A DNA stretch of 64,000 bases from Daucus carota subsp. sativus (GCF_001625215.2 NC_030385.2:39953598-40017597), one strand, 5' to 3'. Positions 1 through 18,744 are shown, numbered from the stretch's first letter. Program-made: numbers and translations. Notes: generated by a model from the letters alone, not told the origin.

Positions 1-6959
<6,959 letters not shown>

Positions 6960-7951
6960 CGGACATTCTCCAGCGTTTGTAACTCTGTAGACCTTTATTA
7001 ACACTGTACATTCCAGAGACCCATGTCCAGGCATCCTTTTCTATCCAACCTATTAAATTTTCGTCTGGCCTGCAGCAAGGAGTGTGAGAGGAAATCGTTG
7101 ATTGGTGGGGGTATGCCCTGTTCATCTAATAGGTTACCACAAATGTGTAGTTTTTCCGCCAACATATGAGCGCTGGTGTAGGCATAAGAGATTATCCTTA
7201 GAGTTTAGTTGAGTTAGCAATTACATTAGATTAGAAACTGGTTTTGCTCATGAGGTGTATTAGAGACATTGCAAATTTAACGGAAGATTTAACTGTGTTA
7301 TCCTAGAAAATTGGTTTAGGGCTTTGGAGTTTTGCTAATGAAATTCATGCAATTTGAAACTTTAATGCACCGATTGGTGTTATATATTACTCCGTTTGTT
7401 TGGAGGAATTCAAATAAAATTTGCACTATTGTGCTGGCAAATATTTATTAATTCCATTCTTAACATTATTCCAGACTGAATAATACCTTGAAGTTTATAA
7501 TTTGTTATTCTTCTACAAAATTTTATTATATAAAATACGACAGGGTTCAATTCCTCTCAACTTTACGCACTTTACGACAAAAGGATGAATATTGATCGTT
7601 GCCAATGCTAATTAAAGTTTTGCACTAGGGGTGCGATTCATACCGTTTTACTTTAGTGGCAAGACAATAGAATATTAATATGAGGATGAATAATCTAATA
7701 AACCATGTTAATATTGATTTTATTTTATTTAACTGGGTAATATAATAGCTAAAGATCGGCTTATTTTATTTAATTGAATATTATAATAGTTATAATCGGA
7801 GAAAAGGCCTGTTGTTTAAAAACATACCAGTAATGCCCTAAATAAGTAATAACTGAGTTGGGGAAAATTATTATACATATTAAGAATTGGAACGGAAATT
7901 TTTTATCACTAACTATTTGAGTGTACTAACTTAGAGCGGCTCTCACTATTA
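6960..7951. other. JMJ 3' region and AT-rich spacer
   Basis: Starts with the JMJ 3' untranslated region. The rest is AT-rich and has no supported gene. A GGTTCAATTCC motif near 7543 is not part of a tRNA. Confidence 0.6.
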
Positions 7952-8281
7952 GGTTGTGTTCACTTGGAGTGAATGGAATGGAGGGAGAATGGAATGAATT
8001 TTGTACTTAAAAAGAGTGTTGATAAAAAAAAATGTATACAATTTTCATTCCTTCAATCATTCCATTCATACTATTTTAACTAGAATTCTATCCCACATGT
8101 TTTGGAAGGAATGCTCATTCCATCTCTACATCATATTTCTTTACAATCTTTAACACAAATAAATTGAACTCATTCATATTTAGTCACTATTAGCTCATAC
8201 TTTCTTCTTTCTCCATAAAAATTCTATATAGTTTTTCATTCCATTCTCCCCTCATTCCATTCCATCCAAGTGAACACAGCC
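7952..8281. mobile_element. Tourist/PIF-like MITE, same family as in JMJ intron
   Basis: Ends GGTTGTGTTCACTTGG and CCAAGTGAACACAGCC are perfect inverted repeats, flanked by TTA at 7949-7951 and 8282-8284. Length is 330 bp, almost equal to the copy at 1897-2225. Confidence 0.9.
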
Positions 8282-8647
8282 TTAGTAGTTGGAAATTAAC
8301 TTTTAATTTGCAAGAAATCGGAACTAACCTGTATTTAGCTATAAATTGTAGCAGAAAATTCAAAAAATAAATTGTATGGTAAATATAATTTGGCTGTGCT
8401 TTTTATCTTTTTTGGGTCAGAATACTCTTGGACTCTTGGTTACGTTTTCATGTTTTTTAAGCATCACAAATTCACAATTCACAGCTGTAAATGACGTACA
8501 TTCCAATGTTTTACGAGTATTACAACGTTCGCATTTTCAATGTTATGCATTTATATCAAAAAGTATTAGTGTCAGCATTCGGTGATTTCGCATTAGACGT
8601 GGAAAAAGATGTTGGGGAACATACCGAAATAATTAAAATATTTTTTT

Positions 8648-8852
8648 TGGGTTTGTCTAGACTCTAGTGTGTTCCCATGAGCACATGCTAAGCGCAAAAT
8701 TTAATACTATGTTTAGGAGATTTTGATTGGTGTGATTGTTGTATTTGCAAGGCGAGTCCAGCATTATTAAGATATGAGAGCCAATCAAAATCTCTCAAGC
8801 TTATAAATTTACACACTTAGCATGTGCCATGGGCACACACTAAAAAACCCGT
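8648..8852. mobile_element. Small inverted-repeat element (GTGCCCATGAGCACATG family)
   Basis: The left arm has TAGTGTGTTCCCATGAGCAC then ATGCTAAG. The right arm has CTTAGCATGTGCCATGGGCA then CACACTA, which is its inverse. A related left half recurs at 45563-45760. The precise ends and target repeat are not clear because both flanks are T-rich. Confidence 0.6.
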
Positions 8853-8883
8853 TTCTTTTTTATGACAATACAAACTAAATTAA

Positions 8884-8993
8884 GGGTGCTTGTCCTGTCA
8901 CATTTTTCAAAAAAATAGTCCAAAATACTTGTGCCGGAGGGTGCTTGTCCTGTCACATTTTTCAAAAAAATAGTCCAAAATACTTGTGCCGGA
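8884..8993. repeat. Exact 55-bp tandem duplication
   Basis: Two copies (8884-8938 and 8939-8993) beginning GGGTGCTTGTCCTGTCACAT and ending GTGCCGGA show no visible difference. Confidence 0.95.
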
Positions 8994-9924
8994 GAAGATG
9001 TTCCGGACCTAATTTTTTGCAATCCAAAACACTGGACCGTGCGGCGTTCATCCTCTTTTCCTTCCTAACGTTGCACGATAAACCGTTTTGAAATCCTAAA
9101 TGCTATTTCATATAACGTTTTACTCCTAAAATGCCAGATCATGTTACATTTTATAGTGTTTTTCATACCTAAACGCAACAATGATCTAACGTTTTCTTTC
9201 AAAAATCAAAACACTGGATTATCCGTCATTAATAAAAAAAAATTTGGGCCTTCTATTATTTTAGGCATCACTTCTAAATTTTGGGTATCAGGCCTTTTCT
9301 CCAAATTAGCAGGAACCATAACTGAGAATTTAAGACTGAAAATAATTACTATTTTCTAACTTTTACATAATATAAACACCTTCGAGTTAAATTGTTTAAG
9401 CACAGTCATCTTACAATCTATAATACCATTACATTTAATATGAAAACGGTACATAACAAGGCACAAAAACAAGAATGTAACAAGCAAAGCAGACATTTAG
9501 AGTTTATTACATAACACATGAGAAATATCTGAGTGCACTACCACCTTGAGGAACCTCGCTCCATGCTTGAGAAAGAAATGAATTAAGGCCTGCTTCGCCA
9601 ATTTAAAGCTCTCTTCTTGCCCTGCAAGCATCGACACAAACTGATATGAAAAATGGTAATCCCTGAACTGCACAAGTTTACCCGACACCAGCAGACATCA
9701 TTTAGAATTGAAACAATACTACAGGGGGTATGATATACATAATAATACACTTCACTATGTCAAACGATGCCACATGGTACACAGAAAAGTACAGTAATAA
9801 AACACCATGCCACAGAAGGCCAACAAAAAATAAAGTTCTATGATCCCCCTTTCCTCCTAAAACAGAAGAAAGTATATAATATAACAGTAAAATATATAGA
9901 AATGATGCAGCATACACAACCTCA
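8994..9924. other. Spacer and probable 3' UTR of the RING gene
   Basis: No gene is supported at 8994-9490. On the minus strand 9497-9688 has an open frame of 63 codons with a late AATAAA, which fits a 3' untranslated exon or poly(A) region of the RING gene better than a separate protein. I do not recognise its translation. Confidence 0.45.
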
Positions 9925-10857
9925 CTAATTGAAAGGCCAAGCAGCATAGTTTGATCCACTGTTCTCGTCGTAGGGAGCTCTAGAGCGACTTCCCTCTGCT
10001 TCTGACCCTTGGTTTGATGAGCGGAAAGGCCATAGCGATGATAGCAGACTCCTTCCTTGACTCTGTCTACTATTATCCCTCTCAGAACTGTTGCCCCTGT
10101 TGTTGCCGGTCTCGCTATGATGACTTGACCTTGTATTACCATGAGCACTACCTGAAACAGGAGGAAGCTCCACACGACAGACTGGGCATGAATTGTGCTC
10201 AACCAACCAAGGAACTATACAATCAGAATGATATATATGATTACACGGCATTTCCCTTGCTTCAGATCCCAGCTCAAACTTTTCTTGACAAACTGGACAT
10301 TGCGAGTCAGATCTTAAGTGCCTGCGGCTGATTTTAACAGTGGGCATAGCATCTATTGCAGACCTGGGTGCTGGAGGTGGACCCCGTCTACCGTTACTAG
10401 TGAGCTGTTCAATAAATTCCTGTAAGCCAGGTCCCATGAGAAACTCATTCAAATTAGCATGCTGATGCCCCCTCCCAAGCGGAGAGCCATTAAAAAAGAA
10501 TTCAAATCCATCATCACTCGACATCCTCCGCGGACCACGACCATGTAATATAAACTCGGGAAACATATTTGATCTCGTCCGACCACCAAATCCCGAGTTT
10601 CCACCCATCAACATCTGCCTAATAAAAGTAGCCAATTCATTGTTAACCCCAAACATCGGGTCACGGATGAGCTCCGTGGACCCAAACTCAAAACCATCAT
10701 TTCTATCAACTCCATAGTCCTCCTGCCTATCACCCACCACTTCACTCAATTCTTGCACAAACCCCCCATCGCAATAAGGGCAAACCAAGCTACGTCTCCG
10801 AGGCCTAATCGCCCTCCCACATTGGTAACACCAATGTGTATTCCCACCACTTGACAT
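9925..10857 (-). CDS. RING-H2 E3 ubiquitin ligase, RHC1A/RING1-like
   Basis: Single-exon frame of 310 residues. The start chosen is the Met at 10855-10857 (MSSGGNTHWCYQCGR), because the family begins just before a zinc ribbon; an in-frame Met ten codons upstream is less likely. The N-terminal zinc ribbon has C10-x2-C13 and C26-x2-C29. The middle is rich in Gly, Asn and Arg. A C3H2C3 RING-H2 lies at about 187-228 (CPVCQEKFELGSEAREMPCN, then HIYH, then NSCPVC). The Ser-rich tail ends AAWPFN. Proteins of this shape act as cytosolic or nuclear E3 ligases that receive ubiquitin from an E2; the substrate cannot be told from sequence. An intron in the 5' UTR, ending upstream of 10857, is likely but unproven. 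Confidence 0.9.
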   Translation of the reverse strand: MSSGGNTHWCYQCGRAIRPRRRSLVCPYCDGGFVQELSEVVGDRQEDYGVDRNDGFEFGSTELIRDPMFGVNNELATFIRQMLMGGNSGFGGRTRSNMFPEFILHGRGPRRMSSDDGFEFFFNGSPLGRGHQHANLNEFLMGPGLQEFIEQLTSNGRRGPPPAPRSAIDAMPTVKISRRHLRSDSQCPVCQEKFELGSEAREMPCNHIYHSDCIVPWLVEHNSCPVCRVELPPVSGSAHGNTRSSHHSETGNNRGNSSERDNSRQSQGRSLLSSLWPFRSSNQGSEAEGSRSRAPYDENSGSNYAAWPFN

Positions 10858-11367
10858 CCTAACTACACCCCCAATTAGCAACAACACCTATCTTTTCTTC
10901 GAAACAAGCAAATTCATTACACATCCAGATATCAAAAAAACGCATAAATTAGAACATAACAAACATTTCCAGCTTCACAGTAACTTGAAATCTTAAAAAC
11001 GAAAAAAACAAACAATTTCTAAATTAAACCAAAAATAGGGTCTTTTATACTATGAGAAACCAAGAATTGAACAACACAAATCTTGTACAATCACAATATC
11101 AACACAGCTGATTCAACCCATCTCAAAAAACATATGAATTGACAACATAAGACATTGGAAACAGTTAAAACTGGATATTACAAGAGATTAAAGATGGGTG
11201 TGTAAATATGTTGAGGAGACTTACATAGGAGCTGGTGCGACTGATCGGACAAAGTGGTTGTGGAATTAATCGGATCAGAAATGAAAGTACTGGTGGGTAG
11301 TGTGTGTCTATAGTCTACTGGGCGAGGCTTCTAGATTTTTTTATTTTTTTTTAATGTAGTAATGTAA
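10858..11367. other. 5' leader and promoter side of the RING gene
   Basis: Lies upstream of the minus-strand RING gene. It is AT-rich with no coding signal; a 5' UTR exon near 11220-11300 is possible. The Helitron end starts at its far edge. Confidence 0.45.
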
Positions 11368-12145
11368 CTAGCCTTTAACCCGTGCGAAGCACGGGCGGGT
11401 ATATAGTTCGTAATTTATTATTTATAATTTAAATTTTAACATCATTTTATTAGTATTTTAATATTAGTGGATTGAATTTTAATTAAATTATATTATTTAA
11501 CTGTCTATATATTTCTCCCGATTACTTGAAAATGGACAAACCCTAATAAATATATATATGTGTGTGTGTCATGATTTTAGTACATTTTATCCAAATCTAG
11601 TACACGTAGATTTAAAAATAAAAAAAAATCAGAAAAATCAAATCTTTTCTAAACATAGCCGATCGTGTAATACCTTTGAAAGATTCGGTAATCTAATCAA
11701 TCGAATTTCAACGTAATTTTGTAATATTGGTTTGATTGACATCAATAACTTTTAAATTAAAAATTAGAAAGAGTTATGTAATGATTCGTATTTATATTGA
11801 AATATAACACGTTAAAGTTAAAAAAGAGTCATATGAACTTAATAAAAAAAAAAGAGTTATATGAACGGTCTTGTTAAAAAAAGATATTTAAAATTGTATA
11901 TTTATAATTTTATTTATAACATCATTATAATTTTTTAATGAAATATTATATGATAATGAATTGTTATGAGTGTTTTTAGTATTTGAAACTGTTTAACAAT
12001 ATAATACTAATAGACTCCACATTACTTCACATTCATTTGTAGACCTGTAGTACCAAAAGGAGAGTACCAAACCAAAAAATATAACTAAAATTTTGGACTA
12101 CAAATTATATCCATGTTGGCTTATTATAGTATAGTATAGTATAGA
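11368..12145 (-). mobile_element. Non-autonomous Helitron
   Basis: Read on the minus strand, the element begins TCTATACTATACTATACTAT (from 12145) and ends with the hairpin CCCGTGCTTCGCACGGG, seven bases, then CTAG (11368-11371). The flanks are A before TC and T after CTAG, the AT target typical of Helitrons. It is 778 bp with no open frame of note, so it lacks Rep/helicase. The upstream flank of the RING gene lies next to its 3' end. Confidence 0.88.
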
Positions 12146-12561
12146 TTTGTATGGAAATTGATTCTACCCGTTTACATTCAAGCATTTGCTCAATTCCACT
12201 TATTTATTTTATATATCATATTTATTTTATGTATTATTTTAATTTATATTAGTTAAATATTAAATAATATTTAAATAAATCGAATGATAAGTAATTTTTT
12301 TAAAAATAAATTCATTAAAATTTAGAAAAACTCATATTAAATTGAAATATATAATTTAAAAAATGTTACAAGGTAGTATATTATATATATAGTACTAAAA
12401 ATAAAAAACGTTACAATTTTAAAAAAATTGATATTCACGTCGACGTTAATATGATGTATAACGTTAATCAATCAATCAATATAAAATAAAAAGAAAAAAG
12501 CACAGGCCTGACCACGGCCACCTGCATGCTGCAATGCAAAGCATAAAATTGGAGTCTACTC

Positions 12562-13014
12562 CAGTATTATGAAAAGCGCAAATCGGCTCTAGGCGGTGAA
12601 AGGACCTTCTAGCGCTTAAGCGGTAAAGCGGACGCTTAAGCGGAATCTTAAGTGGGCCAATAAGCGGATTAATAAAATATAATTAAATATTTAATTTTAA
12701 TATTAATATATTCAAAAATAATGTTATATTGTGGTAAGAATTTAAATTTTTAAAAATATATATATATATATATATTAATTTTTTAATATAATTATAGTTA
12801 TATTATATAAAAAAAATATTTTAAAACTGAAAAATTAGCAAGTCAAAATCATTTTGACCGCTTAAGTACCGCTTAATCCGCTTAACGACCGCTTAATCCG
12901 CTTAATAGTCCGCTTAATTTTCAAAAACGCTTAAGAACCCGCTTAATACAAAATCGAGGCGTTTTAGGGCCGATTCCGCTTAGGCGGCCGCTTAATGCGC
13001 TTTTTAAAACATTG
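12562..13014. mobile_element. hAT-like MITE with CCGCTTAA arrays
   Basis: Ends are CAGTATTATGAAAAGCGC and the complement of CAATGTTTTAAAAAGCGC. An exact 8-bp target repeat GTCTACTC flanks it at 12554-12561 and 13015-13022, diagnostic of hAT insertion. The right half carries about eight copies of CCGCTTAA; the left half carries their inverse TTAAGCGG. Confidence 0.9.
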
Positions 13015-13188
13015 GTCTACTCACAGTCTGCAACCCAATATTTGGGCTCGCGTTGGAGCTGTTCTTGTATCTCACAATACAGTAAGCTATAATTCAGGAT
13101 CGTTTTATGAAACTTAAATACATATTTCGGTCTTCTAAATATTTCGAAAAATTCTAACAATCATCTGTAAGGATTTATATAGGGCTTA

Positions 13189-13602
13189 TGTTGTGTTTCG
13201 TTGGGGTGAATGAAAATGGAGGGAATGGAATCAAAGTTTTATATTTTTTTCAAACAATCAAAGTTTTATATTTTTTTCAAATCTTTTATATTTTTTATTT
13301 TTTTAACGGATTCCGTTAAAGTCAACTCATACTTAACGACACAGTGACCTAAATGCAAGTTTTTATTAGTTCAGCGAGTTGATTGCAAGTTAAATTTAGT
13401 TCTGTGATCCGTTTGCAAACTTTTTGAGTTCAATGACCCAACTGCAAGTTGGCCATGAGTTCGGTGATCTTTTTGCCTATTAACCCAAATCTTATCATAC
13501 AAAATTTGAACTTCAAAGTCCTCCCTCCTATTTTCTATTATTTTGTTTTATTTATACTCATTTCATTCTATTTCATTACATTCACCCCAACCAAACACAA
13601 CA
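13189..13602. mobile_element. Tourist/PIF-like MITE (TGTTGTGTTTGG family), left of a pair
   Basis: Ends TGTTGTGTTTCGTTGGGGTG and CACCCCAACCAAACACAACA are flanked by TTA (13186-13188 and 13603-13605). Inside, a segment at about 13290-13490 with TTAACGGATTCCGTTAA and repeated TGCAAGTT phrases looks like a nested insertion of another element. Confidence 0.85.
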
Positions 13603-13606
13603 TTAA

Positions 13607-13916
13607 TGTTGTGTTTGGTTGGGGTGAATGATTCCGGAAGGAATGGAATGAAAAATGAACTATTTTATGGGTCATTTTTAAGAAATTTCATTCATTCATC
13701 CATTCCATTCCTTACATCATATGCAATATATCACCCCTTCAATTTAAGATGGAATGCTCCATTCTCTTCTAACCTCATTTTCTTCTCAAATCTTATCATA
13801 ACAATTTTGCACTTCTTCAAATTTTTTTCAAAACTTTCTTCCAATCCTTATTAATTTCAAGTGTTTTTTACTCATTCCATTCCATTCCATTCCATTTTTC
13901 CCAACCAAACACAACA
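13607..13916. mobile_element. Tourist/PIF-like MITE, right of a pair
   Basis: Ends TGTTGTGTTTGGTTGGGG and its inverse, flanked by TAA (13604-13606 and 13917-13919). The two neighbouring elements share the TTAA at 13603-13606, so one inserted at the edge of the other. Confidence 0.9.
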
Positions 13917-14411
13917 TAAGAGTTTCACAGAGCTTCATTTTCTTCATAAAATTTGTATATTTTATAAATGAGCGATTATTTTCACCCAATCCATTTATTG
14001 AAAACTCAGCCCATTAATTAAATAATCTACGGCATTATATTTACTTTCTCTCACCGCCGGTGGTAAAGGAATGGATTAAAAGGAAAAAAATAGTGGTTTG
14101 CTCTTTTTGCTGACTTCAGTAGTTCAGTACTTTACTACTACTTCCTTTCCTTCCGCAAAATTCAACTTCAATATTTTTTTTTTTTAATATTAAATAGACC
14201 CCTCCTCTAAATCCTGCCGAAATATGAGTGCATTATTTCTGAGTTCTGACCGCTTGAATGGCCAAAAGGCGATCTGTCTCAACTTCAACGCTTACCCATT
14301 CTTTACTCTTTGATCTAACTTAGAGCCTCACGTATGCTTAACCTCGGTCACATCTGCAGTTGAAACTCCTTGTTTTCAAGAGTTTGTTATCACGGTCCGT
14401 ATATTTTGTAA
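13917..14411. other. Spacer, no gene seen
   Basis: AT-rich with no supported coding frame. It ends in the left target repeat of the Mutator-like element. Confidence 0.5.
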
Positions 14412-16024
14412 GGAAAAAGTTTTTTTGCCACACAACTTATTATTTATTTAGAAATCTATCACTGAATTATAACATTTTTTTTTGTCATTAGGTTCGAATT
14501 ATTTTTTATCACTAACGTTAGGTTCGAATTTGATTATTAACATTATGTTATTTTTTTAGCATTATTAAAATATAATGTTAGTCTGCAATATTATGGTGAT
14601 CTGATATGTGTCTATATCTTTATATGTATTATTACATATGTGTCCTAGGTAGTTTAACTTGGAGGTTGAACACTCATTTTGAGGCTCCTAAAAGATTTAG
14701 TTTCAAAAATTATTTTATTTTATTTTTTCTGAATAAAATTTAACCTTTGAATTTAGCGCTGATTTTTTTTCCTTCAAAAAAAACGTTGGATTTTTTTGGT
14801 CACTAACGTTATGTTTCGATTTGATTATTAACAATATTTTATTTTTTTTAGCATTATAAAACATAGTGGTAGTTTGCAATATTATGGTGATATGATATGT
14901 GTCTATAGCATTAGAGCAAGTCCAATGGTGATGCTAAAATGTGTATAGCTATTGCTATAATTTGAAACTAAAAAGTTGTTTTTGGAGTTAAAATAGAATT
15001 CAAAGTCCAGTGGGTAGATTCAAAATAGAACCAATTAGATGTATAGTTAACTAAACTTCAACTACCCTCTCATAAATATACATAACATCTAAATATAGCA
15101 TTCCATTGGAGTTGCATTTTTTCCTTGGATGCTATATTATAGCAATATCAACATCTATACTTGGTTCTATATTTAGCACAAAGTATAGCATTTTGCTATT
15201 TTGCATCTAAATATAGCATCCCATTGGAGTTGCATTTTTTACTTGGGTGCTATATTAAGGCAATAGCACCCACTTTAGCTCCCCCGTTGGACTTGCTCTT
15301 ATATATAGTCATCTATATGTCCCCTGCCTTCCTGACAAAAAAAAATAATCTATATGTCCCCCGGGTAGTTTACCTTGAAATACGAGAGTTTAACACGCAT
15401 TTTAATAACCTAAAAAATTTAGTTTTATAAACTATTTTAAGACTCCACAAAAATATAGTATCACTTGACTCAATTTTACTTGAAAATTAATTGTAGATGA
15501 TAAATTGTTTGAAGTCATTGATTTCATATTGATAATTTAATGAATTTTTAGAATTCTAATTATAATTCATCCTGATTTTACCACTCATTTATGTCATTAT
15601 TACTACCTCCGTCCATCTCATCTATTTATAGTTCTTTACCACTACTTGGCACGTATTTTAAGATTCCCACTTTTATAAAATATAGATTAATAACTTAATT
15701 TTGAGATTAATTCATACTATTTTCCTCCAAAATAAACTACCCAGGACACATATGGAGTACTACATATAAAGATATAGACACATATCAGATCACCATTATA
15801 TTACAGACAACCATTATATTTTAATAACGCTAAAAAGAATAACATAATGTTAATAATTAAATCCAAACCTAACGTTAGTGACAAAATAATAAATCTGAAC
15901 CTAACATTAGTGACTGGAAAAAAATCCGAACCTAATATTAGTGACAAAAAAGAAAAAAAATTATAGTTGAGTGGTAGGTTTCTAAATAAATAATAAGTTG
16001 AATGGTAAAAAAATCTATTTTCCC
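14412..16024. mobile_element. Non-autonomous Mutator-like element, 1.6 kb, 9-bp TSD
   Basis: Target repeat ATTTTGTAA is exact on both sides (14403-14411 and 16025-16033). Inverted arms of roughly 240-275 bp (14412-14648 and 15748-16024) share ACTTATTATTTATTTAGAAA, CTAACGTTAGG and TGATATGTGTCTATATC blocks. Parts of the arms are repeated again inside (about 14760-14905 and 15300-15440). No transposase frame was found. A Tourist-like MITE is nested at 14914-15298. Confidence 0.85.
14914..15298. mobile_element. Tourist-like MITE (GAGCAAGTCCAA family), nested
   Basis: Ends GAGCAAGTCCAATGG and CCGTTGGACTTGCTC are flanked by TTA (14911-14913 and 15299-15301). It contains an internal duplication of a CATTGGAGTTGCATTTTTT phrase. 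It sits inside the 14412-16024 element, so it is the younger insertion. Confidence 0.85.
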
Positions 16025-16033
16025 ATTTTGTAA

Positions 16034-17266
16034 ATATCTTTGAGAGACAGATTATATTACTGGGTCACGAATTGTAACCATCGTCTGGGTTTAATAAAGA
16101 AGAGGCAGGAGAACCGGCGGTCTAATATTACAATGCAAAAAATAATTGCTAATGACTCCGCTGAATATGAAAGAAATAATTATAAAAGTGAGTTGGATTG
16201 TGCTCAATGAAAAACAGTTTTTAGTGTAAAAAAAATTGAAAAACACTAATACAATCTTTAGAAACTGAATTTTTTTCTTAATCAATTCTCACTTTCTCAC
16301 CAACAAAATGTTCTCATCTGAGTTACTCTCAAAATCAATTAACAAAAATTTAAATGAATTCGTTTACTGAACATTTTGTGGCACGCCAAGAAAATTTTAC
16401 GGAGTAACGGTTTAATTTTAAATTATATTTCGCATAAAGTAAATTTGAAATAGTTCACAATAAGTAAACCATTAAACATCAATTCCTCGTGGGAATTATA
16501 CGTACAAAGATAGTAGAAATATAATCAACCTTATAAAATTCCAAAAAAGTTGGCAATATCTTTCTAACGGAAAAAAGGTTTGCAGTTACTATCAAACAAT
16601 AATTCTCGTTTCTGTATAAATTGTACAAATAAGCGCAGTTTTTCAAAATTCGTGGCCTCAGCCGGAAACAGCCGACATGCATAATTATGTATTATATTTA
16701 TATACTAGCTAAAAATATTAAGTAAATTCCAACAAGTTAATAATTATTTATAAATTGAATAGAATAATGATCTAGCTTTGCAAAATCTCATTTAAAAATA
16801 ATTCTTTTTTTTTAAACTTGATTTTAAACTATACACTTCATTTTTTCTAATATAAACCATTTATTTTATATGTGAGTATATCAAATGATATATGATTTTA
16901 CTTTCGCTGAGTGAGATTATTCATTATCATTAATTATGCTGACCTATTTAATTATATTAATAAAATGCTAATTATGTTTTTATATACTAGTACTACTTCG
17001 AAAAATATTTTTTTTAAATTAAATGTCCCTTGTGATTGGTTTTTTTAATGATATAATTTATTTGTTTGGAACTTCTTATATCTAAATTACCTTTTCTTAT
17101 TACATGTTTGTTATAATTTAATATAATTAATTGATATGATTTATATTTCATTTTAATGAATTTTGTTTAAAAATTAATTTCCTTACAGATTAAATAATCA
17201 AATAATTAATTGATTTGATATTAAATAATCAATATTATTTAATATAATTAATTTTGTGATTTGATA
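16034..17266. other. AT-rich spacer
   Basis: Long A/T runs with only short open frames. No recognised gene or element ends. Confidence 0.5.
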
Positions 17267-17274
17267 CTTTTATC

Positions 17275-17898
17275 CAGTGTTGTAAAAAGCGGGAATCGGA
17301 CTTAGTCGGTGAAAGGATCGTCCAACGATTAATCGGATAATCGGAGATTAATTGGAATGATTAATCAGATCATTAATCGTAATCAATTTAATATTCTTTT
17401 AAATAATATATATATAAATATAATTATATATAGTATAAATTTATAGTCATATAAAATTAAAAGATTAATGATTTTTTATAACACAAATATGCCTTTATAT
17501 ACATATACAAGTCTAGTCATCTGAATTTGATTGAATCAGCGAAGGAAGATATTTCAAATTTATGTAATTAGAGTTTAGTAGTTAATATTGAAATAGTGAA
17601 AGGTAATAAAAACAACTTTAATTTATGTGTTTTGTCATTTTTGTGCCTTTTGTTTTATTTAAAATTAAATTTAAATTTTCAATTTTTTTTACTTTTTATT
17701 TTTAAATTCACCGATTTTTGACCGACTTTTTCCGATTAATCCCGACTTTTGACCGATTAATCCCAATTTTAACCGATTTTCAGGAAAAACGATTTTTTTC
17801 ATCGATCAACACTTAATCAAGACGGTGGCCGACCGAACAACGATTAATCGGCGATTAATCCCGATTAATCGGCGATTAATCCGACTTTCAGAACACTG
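17275..17898. mobile_element. hAT-like MITE with CCGATTAATC arrays
   Basis: Ends CAGTGTTGTAAAAAGC and the complement of CAGTGTTCTGAAAG, with 8-bp flanks CTTTTATC (17267-17274) and CTTTTACC (17899-17906), one mismatch. Inner motifs are CCGATTAATC and GATTAATCGG in many copies. Layout and opening phrase (AATCGG, then GGTGAAAGGA) match the element at 12562-13014, so the two are relatives. Confidence 0.87.
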
Positions 17899-17960
17899 CT
17901 TTTACCAATTAATTTTGTACTTATACTACCCTCCGTGTTCGGTGAAATGGGACGGAGTAA

Positions 17961-18148
17961 GAGTATCTCCAATGATGATTTTAATTTTTTTTTTAAAAAA
18001 ATATAATATGTGACTCCTAGTAAGTTAATATATTGAATAGCGTGACAATTTCACCCATAATATGTAGCACCTAGATGCTCTTTTTTTAAAAGAAAGGAAG
18101 GAGGGGAACTTAAATTTTTAAAGAGCTACTAGGTGTCCGTTGGAGCAC
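17961..18148. mobile_element. Short Tourist-like MITE (GAGTATCTCCAA ends)
   Basis: Ends GAGTATCTCCAATG and CGTTGGAGCAC, flanked by TAA at 17958-17960 and 18149-18151. Its right TAA is also the left TAA of the next element. Confidence 0.72.
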
Positions 18149-18151
18149 TAA

Positions 18152-18510
18152 GAGCAACTCCAGCTTCCCTATTTGGAGTCTTAAACCAAAATATGGGAAT
18201 ATGGGAAAATAATCCACTCCAACAGTATCCTAGTGATTCCCTAAATCACTAAGATCCACTAGCCATGCCTTATCTTTAGGTAACCTCTCTCCTCTCCTAA
18301 CTCTTATTTTATAATAAATTTTGAATACAAACATGTTCTCTCTCTTCACCTATTGCAATAATGGCAACTTTTAATAATAAAATAATATATAAGGAATGAA
18401 TATAAGGAATATTGTTGGAGGTGAGAATAGCTATTATTATCTTAAGTCACTAGGATCCAATATTTTATATTATATTTAAGGAATGGGCTAAGATGCTACC
18501 GGAGATGCTC
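18152..18510. mobile_element. Tourist-like MITE (GAGCAACTCCAG ends)
   Basis: Ends GAGCAACTCCAGC and CCGGAGATGCTC, flanked by TAA (18149-18151 and 18511-18513). Internal wording around TCCTAGTGATTCCCTAAATC matches the element at 62422-62797, so they are one family. Confidence 0.82.
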
Positions 18511-18744
18511 TAATATGCTCTTAAATTTTAGAGTTAAAAGCTTGTCTGAGGAGCACTAGGATGCTCTAAGTAATTTTGTTCTTAAAGTCAACTCTCTTGT
18601 TGTCTCAATCGTCACATTTTTGTTATTGACAAATCCTTTATATATTCACCTTTATTTGCAGTTGCTAGCATCCTCACCTGATTTTCCGTTGTGGTGTTCG
18701 AAGCATTTTGATAAGCACAGTCACCGGAAAGAGCTGAGGCCACA

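Noticed and set aside
7540-7565. GGTTCAATTCC looking like a tRNA T-arm
   Set aside because: No acceptor stem, D-arm or anticodon stem can be placed around it.
9702-10202. 166-codon minus-strand frame overlapping the RING gene end
   Set aside because: Other frame of the RING-H2 gene; its translation has no domain, while the 9925-10857 frame has zinc ribbon and RING.
13449-13854. Two plus-strand frames of 60 and 103 codons
   Set aside because: They lie across two MITEs and carry their TTCATTCCATTCC repeats.
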